From Callorhinus ursinus (Eukaryota > Chordata > Mammalia > Carnivora > Otariidae): a DNA stretch of 64,000 bases. The position numbers and the translations under genes are program-made. The notes below the pieces were generated by a model. The model saw only the letters and a list, made by a program, of their open reading frames with translations. It was not told the origin of the DNA and searched no databases. Where the stretch lies: contig NW_020312968.1 in assembly GCF_003265705.1 (NCBI RefSeq), forward strand, positions 9,080,593-9,144,592, written 5' to 3'. Shown here piece after piece: positions 35,865 to 46,332 of the stretch; the first letter of the stretch is position 1; every line of letters starts with the position of its first letter.

Positions 35865-35921
35865 CTAATGATGTATTGTATGGTGACTAACATAACAAAA
35901 AAAAAAAAGATACTGCAAAAA

Positions 35922-36892
35922 AGAGAACAGGCCAATACCTCTGGTGAACACAGATGCAAAAACCCTCACCAAAATGCTAACAAATTGAATCCAACAATAT
36001 ATTAAAAAAAATCATTCATCACAATTAAGTGGGATTTATTCCTGGGACACAAGTATGGTTCAGTTTCACAAATCAATCAATGTGATACATCATATCAACA
36101 AGAGAAAGGATAAAAACCATATGATCATTTCACTAGATGCATAAAAAGCATTTGACAAAGTACAACATCCATTCATGAAAAAAACTCTCAGCAAAGTAGG
36201 TTTAGAGGGAACATAGCTCAACATAAGAAAGACCATATATGAAAAACCCACCGCTAACATCATTCTCAATGTGAAAAACTGAGAGCTTTTCCCCTGAGAT
36301 CAGGAACAAGACCAGGATGTCCACTCTCACCTCTTTTATTCAACATAGTTCTGGAAGTCCTGCCCATAGCAATCAGAAAAGAAAAAGAAATAAAATACAT
36401 CCAAATGGGAAAGGAAAGAGTAAAACTTTCACATTTGCAGATGACATGATATTATATATAGAAAACCCTAAAGACTCCACCAAAAAACTGCTAGAACTGG
36501 TAAGTGAATTCAGTGAGGTCACAGGACACAGAATCAATATACAGAAATGCCTGTATCTCTATATACTTATAATGAAGTAGCAGAGGGGTGCCTGGGTGGC
36601 TCAGGTCATGATCCTGGAGTCCTGGGATCAAGCCCCCTGTATCAGGCTCCCTGCTCAACAGGGAGTCTGCTTCTCCCTCTCCCTCTGTCCTTCACCCCAA
36701 TTGTGCTCTCTGGCTCTTGCTATCTGAAATAAATAAATAAAATCTTTAAAAAAATAATGAAGTGGCAGAAAGTAAAATTAAGAAAACAATTCCATTTACA
36801 ATGTACCAAAAAGTAATACCTAGGAATAAACTTAACCAAGGAGGTGAAAGACCCATACTCTGAAAACTATAAAGTAGAAAATGCCATGCATT
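35922..36892 (+). pseudogene. Old L1 ORF2 reverse-transcriptase fragment (L1 #3, right part)
   Basis: Matches the ORF2 reverse-transcriptase segment of L1 #1 at 33190-33955 in order ('aatcaatcaatgtgatacat', 'aaaaagcatttgacaaagt', 'catagttctggaagtcc', 'agatgacatgatatta'). It has many stops and indels. A SINEC was inserted at 36585-36753. Confidence 0.9.
36570..36768 (+). mobile_element. CAN-SINE with an internal deletion, inside old L1
   Basis: Core 36585-36753. After 'ggggtgcctgggtggctcag' it jumps straight to 'gtcatgatcctggagtcctg', so the 'ttaagcatctgccttcggct' type block is missing. The rest (CT body, 'aaataaataaataaaatc' tail) is present. Flanks 'ataatgaagtagcag' and 'ataatgaagtggcag' differ by one base. 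Confidence 0.94.
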
Positions 36893-38064
36893 CTTAAGTT
36901 CCAGGTATTTTATGGGGACTGTCAACTTTCAGTTGTCTGCACACAAATAAGGAGTTATGTATGAAACCTGGATTGTCTAGTTCTGATTTCTCATTTATCC
37001 TAGTGACGTGTTGGCGCTGTTGATACAATGGCAGCCGAGGCAACACCTGGCCAGCCCTCCTCCTAACTAGGCGGTGTTGGGCTTCAGTTTCCTTGACCAT
37101 AAAAATGAGGACACTTCTCCAGAAATCCTAGCATCTCTTTGAGCTTTAGCATTCTTTGATCCTATGGTTCTGTCTGTATTGAAGCACAGGATGGCTATTT
37201 ATAAAATGTTTTATTTGATATTTCACATACAATGTAAAATTTAGACAATGTTTCCATCATAGAACATGATTTCTCCTTAAAAACCAGTTTGGTTTAGCAT
37301 CTCTCATTTTCATCTTTTTGTGTGTGTGCAACCCAACTCAACATTGAAGACTTCATATGAATGCGTAATGATCGAAAGAGTTTTTAGCAAGAAATGTGGG
37401 TGCTAGATAAGGAGAAAAGAGATTAAAATGAGAAGAGGTGATGGAAGGCTGCTACTTAGAAATAAGATAATTCTCAAATCCTAAGATTAAAATGGGAGCC
37501 CTTATGACCCTCTGGATCATCTCATCTCCATGGTGCTTTGCAGAGACTACAAAAGTGGGTGCTTAAAAATGGCGTTAATCACATTCTCTCTCTCTCTCCC
37601 TCTCTCTCTCTTTAAATTCTTATGTAACGCTCTTTCTGCAGTTACAAATAAAGGGCTAGAGATACATGTGGCATCTCTTGAGAAGAAATGACAAGAAGCG
37701 AAGTTAAGTGGCATGCACAGAAGAGAAAGCTGGAACAAAATGACGTGTTTTTGGAGATGTATGGCATCTTCGAAAACATCACACTTGTGGTTTCCTGGTA
37801 TCTGAGAAACTTGGACCAATTTAAGGTGCCATATTTGATATATTCTGGCAGAAGTGAAGGGAAACTAGGTTGTTGCTTTTTAAAGCTTTATTGCTTTCTG
37901 GAAGATAAATTTCTTCTTTTAACATTATCCATCTCCTTTTATAAGATATATTACTATACTCCCTAGTCATTTGGGAGCCAATAACAGTTATTTCTTTTTT
38001 TGGCTGCCTCCTGATCTTACAATGAATCTTTTGAGGTAACAGTCTTAAAAAATAAGAGATGCAG
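36893..38064. other. No recognised gene; (TC)n patch
   Basis: A CT-rich low-complexity run lies at about 37584-37613. Otherwise nothing recognised. Confidence 0.45.
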
Positions 38065-38130
38065 GGATGACATAGATTCATAGAATTTTGAAGCTGGAAA
38101 GGGCCCCAAAGGACAAAATTATGCAGCTGC
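38065..38130 (-). repeat. MIR-family relic (short)
   Basis: Matches the antisense MIRc-type start 'catagaattttgaagctgg' followed by 'gggccccaaagga'. Only about 65 bases are recognisable. Confidence 0.5.
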
Positions 38131-38565
38131 ACGGTGACTTTGTTTCATTCTCTGTACGCAGTAAGCCATAGGTCCAAGCCGGATGTAGAGAATGAGGTCT
38201 GGGTGGGAAGCAGGAGTACTGGGTTCTAGTACTCATTTCTCAGCCAGCCAGCTAGGGACCGTGAATGAAGCACTTAATGTTTGGTTAGCCTTGAGCGAAG
38301 CATTGTATCTTGTCTTCTCACCTGGAGAATGGAGTTGAATTAGAAAATTACAAGAGCCTCCTTTGGCTTTGCCTCTATGGGAACACTCTGTCCTTTCTTG
38401 ATGCCACATCCACAGCTAAAATAATGTGTATTTCTCTCTCAGCTGCCGGATTCAGTTGCCCATTACTCTAAGAAAACTCATTATACATAAAACCTTGATT
38501 TTCAAAGAAGTAGAAGTGCTAGGCGGTTGGTATTCATATTACAAAAGTACCCTTTCCTTTACAGA
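38131..38565. other. No recognisable feature
   Basis: Possibly the decayed remainder of the MIR-type element; not confident. Confidence 0.4.
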
Positions 38566-38797
38566 CATAAATTCCCTTTATTTAAAAAAAATGTTTTGAA
38601 GTTTTTATTTATTTTGAGAGAGAGAGAACATGAGCAGAATGAGGGGGAGAGGGAGAGAGAATCTCAAGCACACTCCACGCTGAGCGTGGAGCCCATATGG
38701 GGCTCGACCCCACGACTGTGAGATCACGGCCTGAACCAAAACTAAGAGTGGGATGCTTAACCAACTGAGCCAGCTCGGTGCCGCCATCAATTTCCCT
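38566..38797 (-). mobile_element. CAN-SINE, minus strand, older subtype
   Basis: Core 38581-38784: A/T start, GA block, 'ctccacgctgagcgtggagc', 'gggctcgaccccacgactg', 'ccaactgagccagctcggtg'. Flanks 'ataaattccctt' and 'atcaatttccct' are an imperfect duplication. Confidence 0.92.
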
Positions 38798-39226
38798 GAA
38801 ATAGCTACCTATTAAACATGTTTTTTACTTCATGATGATTAGGTTTTCACACAACTTTGCAGGAAGGTGTGTCTTATGGAAAGTCAAAGGTACCCCCTAC
38901 CAATCACCATCCTCGAGTATCTGTGTCTTCCCCCGCTCTGACCTCATGTTTATGGCATTGCACCCTCTTGCCATACGTTTCCTGCCCATAATTCCTTATG
39001 CCCTTCTGTGTGGCACAGCTCAGCACCTTCTCTCGGGCACTGACGGAATCCTCTTCTCCCCTCCCTCATCTTTTTCTCCGGCTTCTCCTGTGTCAGCTGG
39101 CCCTTGCAGCTCATCCTAGAGTTCTACAGAGTTCCCTCCCAAACACCTGGTTCAAGCTCAACGTCAAACCAGGCCTTGCTCCTTCAATCTGCATTACTGT
39201 GCTGGTGGTTGTTTTGAAACTCAAAT
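38798..39226. other. No recognisable feature
   Basis: A CT-rich stretch at 39040-39120 contains short open frames without any signature. Confidence 0.45.
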
Positions 39227-39992
39227 GGAGTTTCCTTTCTTTCTTTTTTTTTCCCTAGGATAAAATTTTTTTTGATGTCGTGTTCCATGATTCATTGTTT
39301 GCATATAACACCCAGTGCTCCATGCAGAACGTGCCCTCTTCAATACCCATCACCAGGCTAACCCATCCTCCCACCTCCCTCCCCTCTAGAACTCTGTTTT
39401 TCAGAGTCCATCATCTCTCATGGTTCATCTCTCCCTCCGACTTCCACCCCTTTGTTCTTCCCCTCCTGCTATCTTCTTATTTTTTTTTAACATATAATGT
39501 ATTATTTGCTTCAGAGGTACAGATCTGTGATTCAACAGTCTTGCACAATTCACAGTGCTCACCATAGCACATACCCTCCCCAATGTCTATCACCCAGTCG
39601 CCCCAACCCTCCCACCCCCCACCACTCCAGCAACCCTCAGTTTGTTTCCTGAGATTAAGAATTCCTCATATCAGTGAGGTCATATGATACATGTTATAGA
39701 GCTACCGTACAACCCAGCAATTGCACTACTGGGTATTTACCCCAAAGATACAAATGTCGGGATCCGTAGGGGTACGTGCACCCCAATGTTTATAGCAGCA
39801 ATGTCCACAACAGCCAAACTGTGGAAAGGGCCAAGATGTCCATCGACAGATGAATGGATAAAGAAAATGTATATATGTACAATGGAATATTATGCAGCCA
39901 TCAAAAGGAATGAAATCTTGCCATTTACAATGATGTGGATGAAACTGGAGAGTGTTATGCTGAGAGAAATAAGTCAGTCGGAGTTTCCTTTC
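39227..39992 (-). mobile_element. Twin-primed (5'-inverted) L1 with exact 13-bp duplication
   Basis: Two L1 pieces in opposite orientation share one insertion site. 39240-39690 reads as L1 3' UTR on the minus strand, starting from a poly-T tract. 39697-39979 reads as the end of ORF2 on the plus strand (residues T-P-M-F-I-A-A-M-S-T, S-T-D-E-W-I-K-K, Y-C-type M-E-Y-Y-A-A-I). Flanks 'ggagtttcctttc' at 39227-39239 and 39980-39992 are identical. Aligned to the full-length copy, the pieces abut within about 10 bases of each other (near 35363-35373), which is the hallmark of twin priming. The 3' UTR is the compound A+B type. Confidence 0.92.
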
Positions 39993-40070
39993 ACAGTTTA
40001 CCACTGAAGCTCACCCCACTCCCTGCTTCTCTCTGAGCTTCAGTGAGCGAAATCAACACCATGGTCAGTA

Positions 40071-40298
40071 GGTTACATGTATTTTTTTTTTAAGATTTTA
40101 TTTATTTATTTGACAGAGAGAGAGAGAGAGAGCACAAGCAGAGGGAGTGGCAGGCAGAGGGAGAAGGAGAGAAGCAGGCTCCTGCTAAGCAGGGAGCCCA
40201 ATGCGGGACTCAATCCCAGGACCCTGGGATCATGACCTGAGCCAAAGGCAGACACTTAACTGACTGAGCTACCCAGGCACCCGGTTCCACGTATTTTT
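40071..40298 (-). mobile_element. CAN-SINE, minus strand
   Basis: Core 40087-40282: T-run, 'taagattttatttatttatt', (GA)n, 'gggactcaatcccaggaccc', 'gagctacccaggcaccc'. Flanks 'ggttacatgtattttt' and 'ggttccacgtattttt' are a duplication with two mismatches. Confidence 0.95.
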
Positions 40299-41914
40299 AT
40301 GTTACCACTGAGACAAATCAAATTAGGAATTTTTTTGAACCAAACAATAGGTTTTTCCCACTTTAACATAGTCAGTTCTTTTGAGAAAGGTGCCATAAAC
40401 CTCTAGGATGTTATTGTCAATTTGGTGGTTAACAGGGAACAAGGTTGTTGTTAATGAACTTCTCAATGTGCAGCATTCCTAAAAAAAGAAAAGAGATCCA
40501 TTTTCTATAAGAAGTCTTCATACTTCAAAAGCTCTGCTAGAAATATATCTCTTGATCCTTAATCTGTCTTTGAGTGGAGTATATTCTGCATTTTGCCACA
40601 CAGGTTATGAGGCTCAAGAATTTTCACATGTATGATCTGTGGGGTTTGGGCTGTACATGCCTATAGCACAGTGTCAATGATCAGGCCATGTTCCTGACGG
40701 AAATCCCACCTTAAGACAGGAAGTTGATCCAATGTAGGAACAAAACACATCATTTTTCCCCTGAAGAGTGAACATCTACTTCCAGAATTCACTTGGCTAG
40801 AATCTGTAGTGTCATTCCTGGTAGGACATTTGGTATTTTCTTAAAGTTACTAAGACTTAACAATTTTTATAAAATATGAATTCCATGCACAGCAAAATTT
40901 CTCTTCAGAGAGCTCGAGGGACTTGCCTAAATGGACACAGTTAGCAGATGACGGGGAAGATGGACTTTGATTTTTTGATGTAGATTTAAAGTCATACAAA
41001 GAGAGAAAACAGGAAAAACGCATGTTCTCATTTTCTGTTTACTTTCTATCATTTTGGCCATGGCTACTGTTTTAGCCCAAATGAATCCACAAGTTCAAAT
41101 CTCTTGTTAGTTACATTTCTTTTCTGTTTCCCTTTTCTCAATTTAAATTTTAAAGGGAGTCTTAAGGTACTCACTGATATATAGTCTTTGGTAACTTCAA
41201 GGTTGTAAAGTTACAGCCATTTTTAATTTACTCTGTTTTCAGTTACCTTAAAGCCAAAATTTTCTCTCTTTTTAAATTCAGAATGACAATTTGCCTGTTC
41301 TTTTGCTAAGTTCACACATGGGTAATATAATTATTCTATCTAGTTGAGCACCTCTAGAAATCATTACAAAAATGGTAAGTTTTAATTGTTCATGGAAATC
41401 AATTTATAGGCAAACAACTTAAAATCTATTTTCGTTCCCTACAATTTGCATTTTTACATTTCAGATTTGCTTGTGCAGCAATACGGTGTGAAGTCTGATT
41501 GCCAATTGCTTAAACACATAAGGTAGTTTCAAGAGGCGCAGAGCTAAAGACAATTTGCATAGAGCGAGTGTGGCTCAGAAGAAGCCTGTTCTGTGAATAC
41601 AAGAAGGCATGCAGAAGCAGGCCAGGGCTGACCGTAGCTTATTCAAAGGCCACTAATGACAGCTGATGAACAGGTGGCTTATTGCCGGGATTCATTCTTT
41701 TCATTCAATTCCCCCAGTGACTCACAGTTATTATTTTGTTACTGGTATATGTACAAAAAGTGAGTAAGAGGGTGATCTGAAATTGTATTTATTCCCTTAG
41801 CTTCTTACCTTGAGAATGCAATTTCAGAATAGCCCTGGAGATGGGCTCCTTCAGGTAGACCGGATGATGTACTGAGCAGGACTCAGTATGTAATTCTGAG
41901 CTTTCAAGCTTAGG
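40299..41914. other. No recognised repeat; possible conserved non-coding stretch
   Basis: No gene or repeat family recognised. 41460-41760 has a composition and lack of repeat debris that might reflect constraint; this is only an impression. Confidence 0.35.
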
Positions 41915-42090
41915 ATCATAGACTACAAAGCTGGGAGCCCCTGAGAAATGATCCAATCACTCCAGCTCATTGCACAGATGAGAAAGCTAAGAGAGACTAA
42001 TGACCTGCCCAGCGTCACCCAGATAGTTAGTAATAAAGGTAAGGAGAGAACCCAGGTGTCTGGATTCCTAGACCAGTGCTTCCTCCCCCA
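41915..42090 (-). repeat. MIR-family relic
   Basis: Antisense MIRc-like: 'aggatcatagactacaaagc', 'cacagatgagaaagctaag', 'gacctgcccagcgtcaccc', 'agaacccaggtgtctgg', 'agaccagtgcttcctcc'. Confidence 0.8.
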
Positions 42091-42504
42091 ATTCTTCTCC
42101 CCGATTCTATTTTGTCTCCATTGTACCTTTTATGTAGGCAATTCAAGGCTTCCTGTATTCTAACATAGCAACAGAGCATGGTAAAAGTCAAAAGTTTAAA
42201 GGAGCAATACCCGCACAGAGGGCCAAGCACAATGAGTTAAATCTTTGAAGTTCAGGATTCTTTCTGTTCATCCATCACCATGATTAAGCACTTCAGCCTC
42301 ACAGAGCTGAAAGGTAGAAAGGTAAGGGGAAGATCAATGAAACAGTGTAGGTAGAAGCAGCTGACAGACATGTAATGGTGTTCAATAATAACTGTCCAGT
42401 CTGAACTGACTGGATAATTTAGGCACCCAAGTAAATTGTGGCACGCGACTCATAAAATCACTTTACACCTGATTCTTTGTTTGGACAAATTATTCCCACG
42501 TACC
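42091..42504. other. No recognisable feature
   Basis: Nothing recognised. Confidence 0.45.
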
Positions 42505-43020
42505 CATTCAGTCAGACAATATTTATTGAGCACTTACTATGTGCCAGCCGGGAGCTGGGTGAGGTACAAGGCATACAATAGTAACATAAAGACATGGTAT
42601 CTACTCTCAGCAGTTTTACAAACCAATGGAGGAGCCAGAGAAGTGGGCAGGCAATGACCTTCCATGATGACACAGTACAGAGGAGGGCACCCTAACATAC
42701 ACCAGGGAGATTCGGGAAGCCCCTCCAGAGAAAGCAAGCTGTGAGCTGAGACCTGGCAAATAAGTAGGAGCTGCCCAGACAGAGAGGAACGGCTGGGATG
42801 TTCCAGGAAGGAAAAACACCATGTGGGGATGCAGAGATAAAAGAGTTGAGTGCCTGAGAGGAAGTGGAAGGAACGATTCCACTCTGGTTAGGGTGTGAGG
42901 CTGGTGGCCTCAGAAGAGTCAGGTGCCCGATGGGCCAGATGGGAAGGTCAGTTTCATGTACTTATCCTAAGAACTATAGAGAGCATTTCAATCAACAAAG
43001 TAAAACAACCCCATCAATGA
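42505..43020 (-). repeat. L2 LINE 3' region, long copy
   Basis: Antisense L2: 'tttattgagcacttactatg', 'gtgccagccgggagctgggt', 'gctgtgagctgagacctggc', 'gatgttccaggaaggaaaa', 'gatgggccagatgggaagg'. About 500 bp, the longest L2 relic in the window. Confidence 0.85.
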
Positions 43021-44449
43021 TTTTCTCAATGAGGAAATCAGATTTTTTTTTAACTTTGAGATTTTTTCCACGGCATGAAAATATTTATTTCCATATTTAA
43101 ACAACATTCTTTTTGCCCACAATCCATATATAACATTACTCAAATTATAATCACCCCCATTAGGCCCTCATCTCTTAAAAAAATGACTCAGGCAAATTGA
43201 TTAATTTTACTCAAATGATAGCAGGGCCCACAGTCACAAGTAACTAACTGGGATGAAAAAATATTCGTAGAATAAATACATGCACAGCAAAATTGTAATT
43301 AAAATTTCCAGCATCTGAATTTAGGAGAGACTTCAGAAAAGGCTGGAGTAAGAAACCAGAGTAAATAAATGAAAGGAAATGTGAAAACATTATACTTTCA
43401 ACGTGAGCCTATTAAAATCACCACACCCAGCCTAGCTGAAAGATGCAAGCAGCTCTGGAAAGCTGGAGAACCATGAACTAGCTTTGCCAGATAATCCAGG
43501 TCATGCCAAGCAAACTGGGGCCTCAGTGGAAAAAAGATACACTGTGTTTGCCAGAAGTGATGCCATGACCAAGAAACTTTTCCTGAATCTCAGCCTAGAT
43601 TTTGGCTCCTCCGGTGCACCCAATGGCTAAGGTTCTGGGCTCAGGGCCGGTGAGGCAAAACCCATCTCCTATGCCTTTGGGCGCCAGGAAGGGCACCATG
43701 CTTTCATACAGAAACCCTCTTACGCATGGAAGATGCTTGCTGTCAAGGGGATCCTAAATTCTGTGGGTTTAAGAAGTCCAAAGCAAGTAGAGACAGCAAT
43801 CATTTGCATTTATAGAATATCTTTCCTTCTAAATGCCCAAAGCTTCAGAATTTTAACAGCGTTCTTTGAGAAAAGCACTTCCCTCAATCTGAAGATTTTA
43901 TTCTACCAAATAAAGGGATTTATGGGCCACAAACCAGGGGGATGGTAGCAGATGTAGGGGAAAGAGTTGAACATCAAGAGGCCATCAGGTGGAACTGTGA
44001 AAAATAACAGCAACCACAAAAAGGGGCCTTCGGGGTTAGAAATGTGGCAGCTGTCTAGGAGACGCGAGTAAGGAAAGCAGATTCTTTCCAATTCCTATTA
44101 GGTTCTAACTTTAGCAGTTGGTTGTTTAATTGCATTCATAATGTACAACTTTTTAAACATGGTGTATAAACTTTATTCCTCCCAAATTTGGAAAATACAG
44201 ATAAACAAAAATGGGGAAAGAATTCCAGGGCTGAAAATATAATCACTTAAACCCTTGGGTATCTGTCTTTCCAGATTTCTGTTGGCTCTAGCTTGCTCAC
44301 TTTCTCTTTATATGTAACTATACACATATGATGTCCTTTTTATGACACATAGACTTATATATTCACATGTATATTAAAAATAGAATCATACTACATATAC
44401 TATTACAGAATCTTTTTATTCTTAACAATTATGAACATCACCCCTGGTA
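43021..44449. other. No recognisable feature
   Basis: Mixed AT-rich sequence without an identifiable family or exon. Confidence 0.45.
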
Positions 44450-44830
44450 TCTAAATTCCATGAGGCTGGAGACTTTGCCTTTTCATTGCTGAATCCTTAG
44501 CATGTAGAACAGTAATTTCATGTGGACATTCATGAAATATCTATTGACTGAATAGTGAGTGAATATCATTCAAGTCAATCAAGTAGAGATAGTTATTCAT
44601 GCAGCACATTAAAATATTCAGTTAACATCCTGTATGCCATCTGCATGTACTAATCCTATCCACCCCAGATCAAATGCTACCCCTCTATCAAACCCACCTC
44701 AGCCTCCCCCTGCTCCCTCCTCCCAGTTCGTCCTCCTTGGGCTACCACAGAATATTCTTTACCTCTTTTGGCACTTAGCATTTTCCATCTTGTTTTATAG
44801 GTATTTAAATATGTTACAGAAACATGCATG
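44450..44830 (+). repeat. L2 LINE relics (two sense pieces)
   Basis: 44450-44560 matches the L2 3' end ('attccatgaggctggagac', 'gctgaatccttagcatgtag', 'catgaaatatctattgactg'). 44640-44830 matches the segment just upstream ('agatcaaatgctacccc', 'ggcacttagcattttccatc'). The order is not collinear, so there are two insertions or a rearranged one. Confidence 0.6.
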
Positions 44831-45000
44831 ATAGTAAAGCCACATTTCTCCCTCTCAACACAGTGCAGCTTTAGTATGGCATTTATGTCTAGTTTATCCC
44901 TGTAATAACAGCAAAAATAATTCTGTTGAGTTAATCATTTTATGAAAAATGTATATATGCATCACATGTGTTAATATTCTTCATAACTGCCTAGAGTAGG

Positions 45001-45274
45001 TGTATTAGTTCGCTAGGGCTGCCATAACTGAATGGCTCTGGGACCATTCTCCTTGGCTCGCAGATGACCACTCTCTTGCTGCTTCTTCACACGGTCGTTT
45101 CTCTGTGCACACGCACTCCTGCTGTCTCTATGACACCAGTCATATAGAATTAAGCCCCCACTCCAGTGGCCTAATTTTAACTTCATTACTTAATACTTTT
45201 AAAAGACCTTACCTCCAAATATGACGTACTGGTCACCATATGAATTTGGGGGGAAAATAATTCTGCCCATAACA
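45001..45274 (-). mobile_element. ERVL-MaLR LTR (MLT1-like), internally deleted
   Basis: Starts 'tgtattagttcgctagggc' and ends 'ctgcccataaca', the complement of an MLT1-type LTR. Internal blocks 'gacaccagtcatatagaatt' and 'aaagaccttacctccaaat' are in order. At about 274 bp it lacks roughly 150 bp after 'gccataactg', an internal deletion. No coding capacity. Confidence 0.85.
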
Positions 45275-45385
45275 GACATATTATGATTATTCTTATTTTA
45301 TAGATGAGTTACCTGAGTCTCAGAAAGGCAAGATGAAAAGCACAAGGCAGAAATAAGCCTTTCACTCGCATGGTCCATTCTCGGC
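45275..45385 (-). repeat. Possible MIR fragment
   Basis: 'tttatagatgagttacctga' and 'gtctcagaaaggcaagatg' resemble antisense MIR. Short and weak. Confidence 0.4.
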
Positions 45386-45399
45386 CTCCTGATTTAGCC

Positions 45400-45630
45400 C
45401 CGTCTCCTACCATGCTTTTCTTCATCTGCCCCCAACTGCTGCCCAGGCTTCAACACCAAAGTGCTTCTCAGGGTTCTCCAAACACCTCAGACCCATTCAT
45501 GCCTCCGGGCCTTTGTGCATGCTGCTTCTCTGCCTAGAATGCTCTCTCTCCCTTTCTCACCTGGCCAATTCCTCTTGGTTGATCTTTCCAGACACACCAA
45601 GATAACCGCCTATGGACGAGCTTCTCCAGA
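45400..45630 (+). repeat. L2 LINE relic
   Basis: Sense L2 3' region: 'cgggcctttgtgcatgctgc', 'ttctctgcctagaatgctct', 'cctggccaattcctcttgg'. Confidence 0.7.
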
Positions 45631-46013
45631 AACCCAGAACTCATGATAAAACACATACAGCATAACATTTACCTTCTCAACCATTTTTAACTGTACAGTT
45701 CAGTAGTGTTAAGTCCATTCACAGTATTGGGCAACCAATCTCTAGAACTTTCTTTCATCTTTCACAAACTCTATACCCAGTAAATGATAATTCCCCCTTC
45801 CTTCCTCCCCTCAGCCACTGGCGACCACCATTCTACTTTCTGTTTCTGAATTTGACTACTCGAGGCACCTTGCATAAGTAGAATTACCCAATATTTATCT
45901 TTTTGTGATTGGCTTATTTTGGTTAGTATAAGGTCTTTAAGTTTCACCCATATTGTAGCGTGTGGTGGAATTTCTTTCCTTTTTAAGGTTGAATAATATT
46001 CCACTGTACGTAT

Positions 46014-46054
<41 letters not shown>

Positions 46055-46195
46055 ACATTCTGTGTGTCCATTCGCCAATGGACACTTGAGTTGCTCCCAC
46101 CTTAGGGGCTGCTGTGAATAATGTGGCTGTGAACATGGGTGCACAACTATCTTTCAAGACCTCACTTTTAATTCATTTGGGTATATTTGATGATT
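45631..46195 (-). repeat. Old L1 3' region (L1M-type), minus strand, with embedded (CA)n
   Basis: On the minus strand this is L1 3' UTR plus the ORF2 end. Plus-strand landmarks are 'tacagttcagtagtgttaag', 'ctctagaactttctttcatc', 'ttgaataatattccactgt' and 'cctcacttttaattcatttg'. The ORF2 tail reads A-P-M-F-T-A-T-L-F-T and V-E-Y-Y-S-T-L-K on the minus strand. A (CA)n tract at 46017-46053 expanded inside the former coding region. Confidence 0.85.
46017..46053. repeat. (CA)n microsatellite
   Basis: About 18 CA units embedded in the old L1. Read on the minus strand it inserts an artificial Cys-Val run into the L1 frame. Confidence 0.96.
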
Positions 46196-46332
46196 CTATT
46201 TTAAGCACATTGAAGTTTTAACATTTTCCTTTATGATCAGAAAGACACTAAGTAATAATCTAACCTTTCTCTTGGTAGTGATCACCAGAAACATAAAACC
46301 AGCAATTTGCTAAAGAAACACATTGTGCCAGT

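Larger units (their letters stand above)
28765..35875 (+). mobile_element. Full-length carnivore L1 (L1 #1), inactive
   Basis: Body 28776-35864, about 7.09 kb as assembled. It runs from the canonical 5' start 'ggggcagagcaagatggcgg' through a 5' UTR, ORF1 and ORF2 to a compound 3' UTR ending in an A-rich tail. Flanks 'ctaatgatgta' at 28765-28775 and 35865-35875 are an identical 11-bp duplication copied from L1 #2's 3' UTR. Several stops and frameshifts in both ORFs show that it cannot mobilise itself. A 10-N gap with duplicated flanks lies in ORF2. Autonomous L1 elements retrotranspose by target-primed reverse transcription. Confidence 0.93.
28421..35921 (+). mobile_element. L1 #2: 5'-truncated L1, interrupted by the full-length L1
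   Basis: Left part 28437-28775 carries the last ORF2 codons and a GA-rich 3' UTR ('aaactgagggttctagagg', 'gagcactgggtgttatatg'). Right part 35876-35905 carries its 3' terminus ('ttgtatggtgactaacat') and a poly-A run. Flanks 'aaagacactgcaaaaa' (28421-28436) and 'aaagatactgcaaaaa' (35906-35921) form a 16-bp duplication with one mismatch. They lie within L1 #3's ORF2. Confidence 0.88.
28399..36892 (+). mobile_element. Three-level nest of L1 elements (outermost L1 #3)
   Basis: The outermost element is an old L1 ORF2 fragment. Its reverse-transcriptase region is split: 28399-28436 ('ataccaaaaccagataaag') and 35922-36892. L1 #2 was inserted between them and a full-length L1 #1 was later inserted into L1 #2. 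The split ORF2 contains a decayed F-A-D-D motif near 36435-36450. It ends near 'gaaaactataaagtag', where unrelated sequence begins. Confidence 0.85.

Noticed and set aside
43590..43740. GC-richer stretch considered as an exon
   Set aside because: No frame is open across it with a protein-like signature, and no convincing splice-site pair bounds it.
45771..46157. 128-residue minus-strand frame with a Cys-Val run
   Set aside because: It is an old L1 ORF2 tail with a (CA)n expansion, not a cysteine-rich gene.
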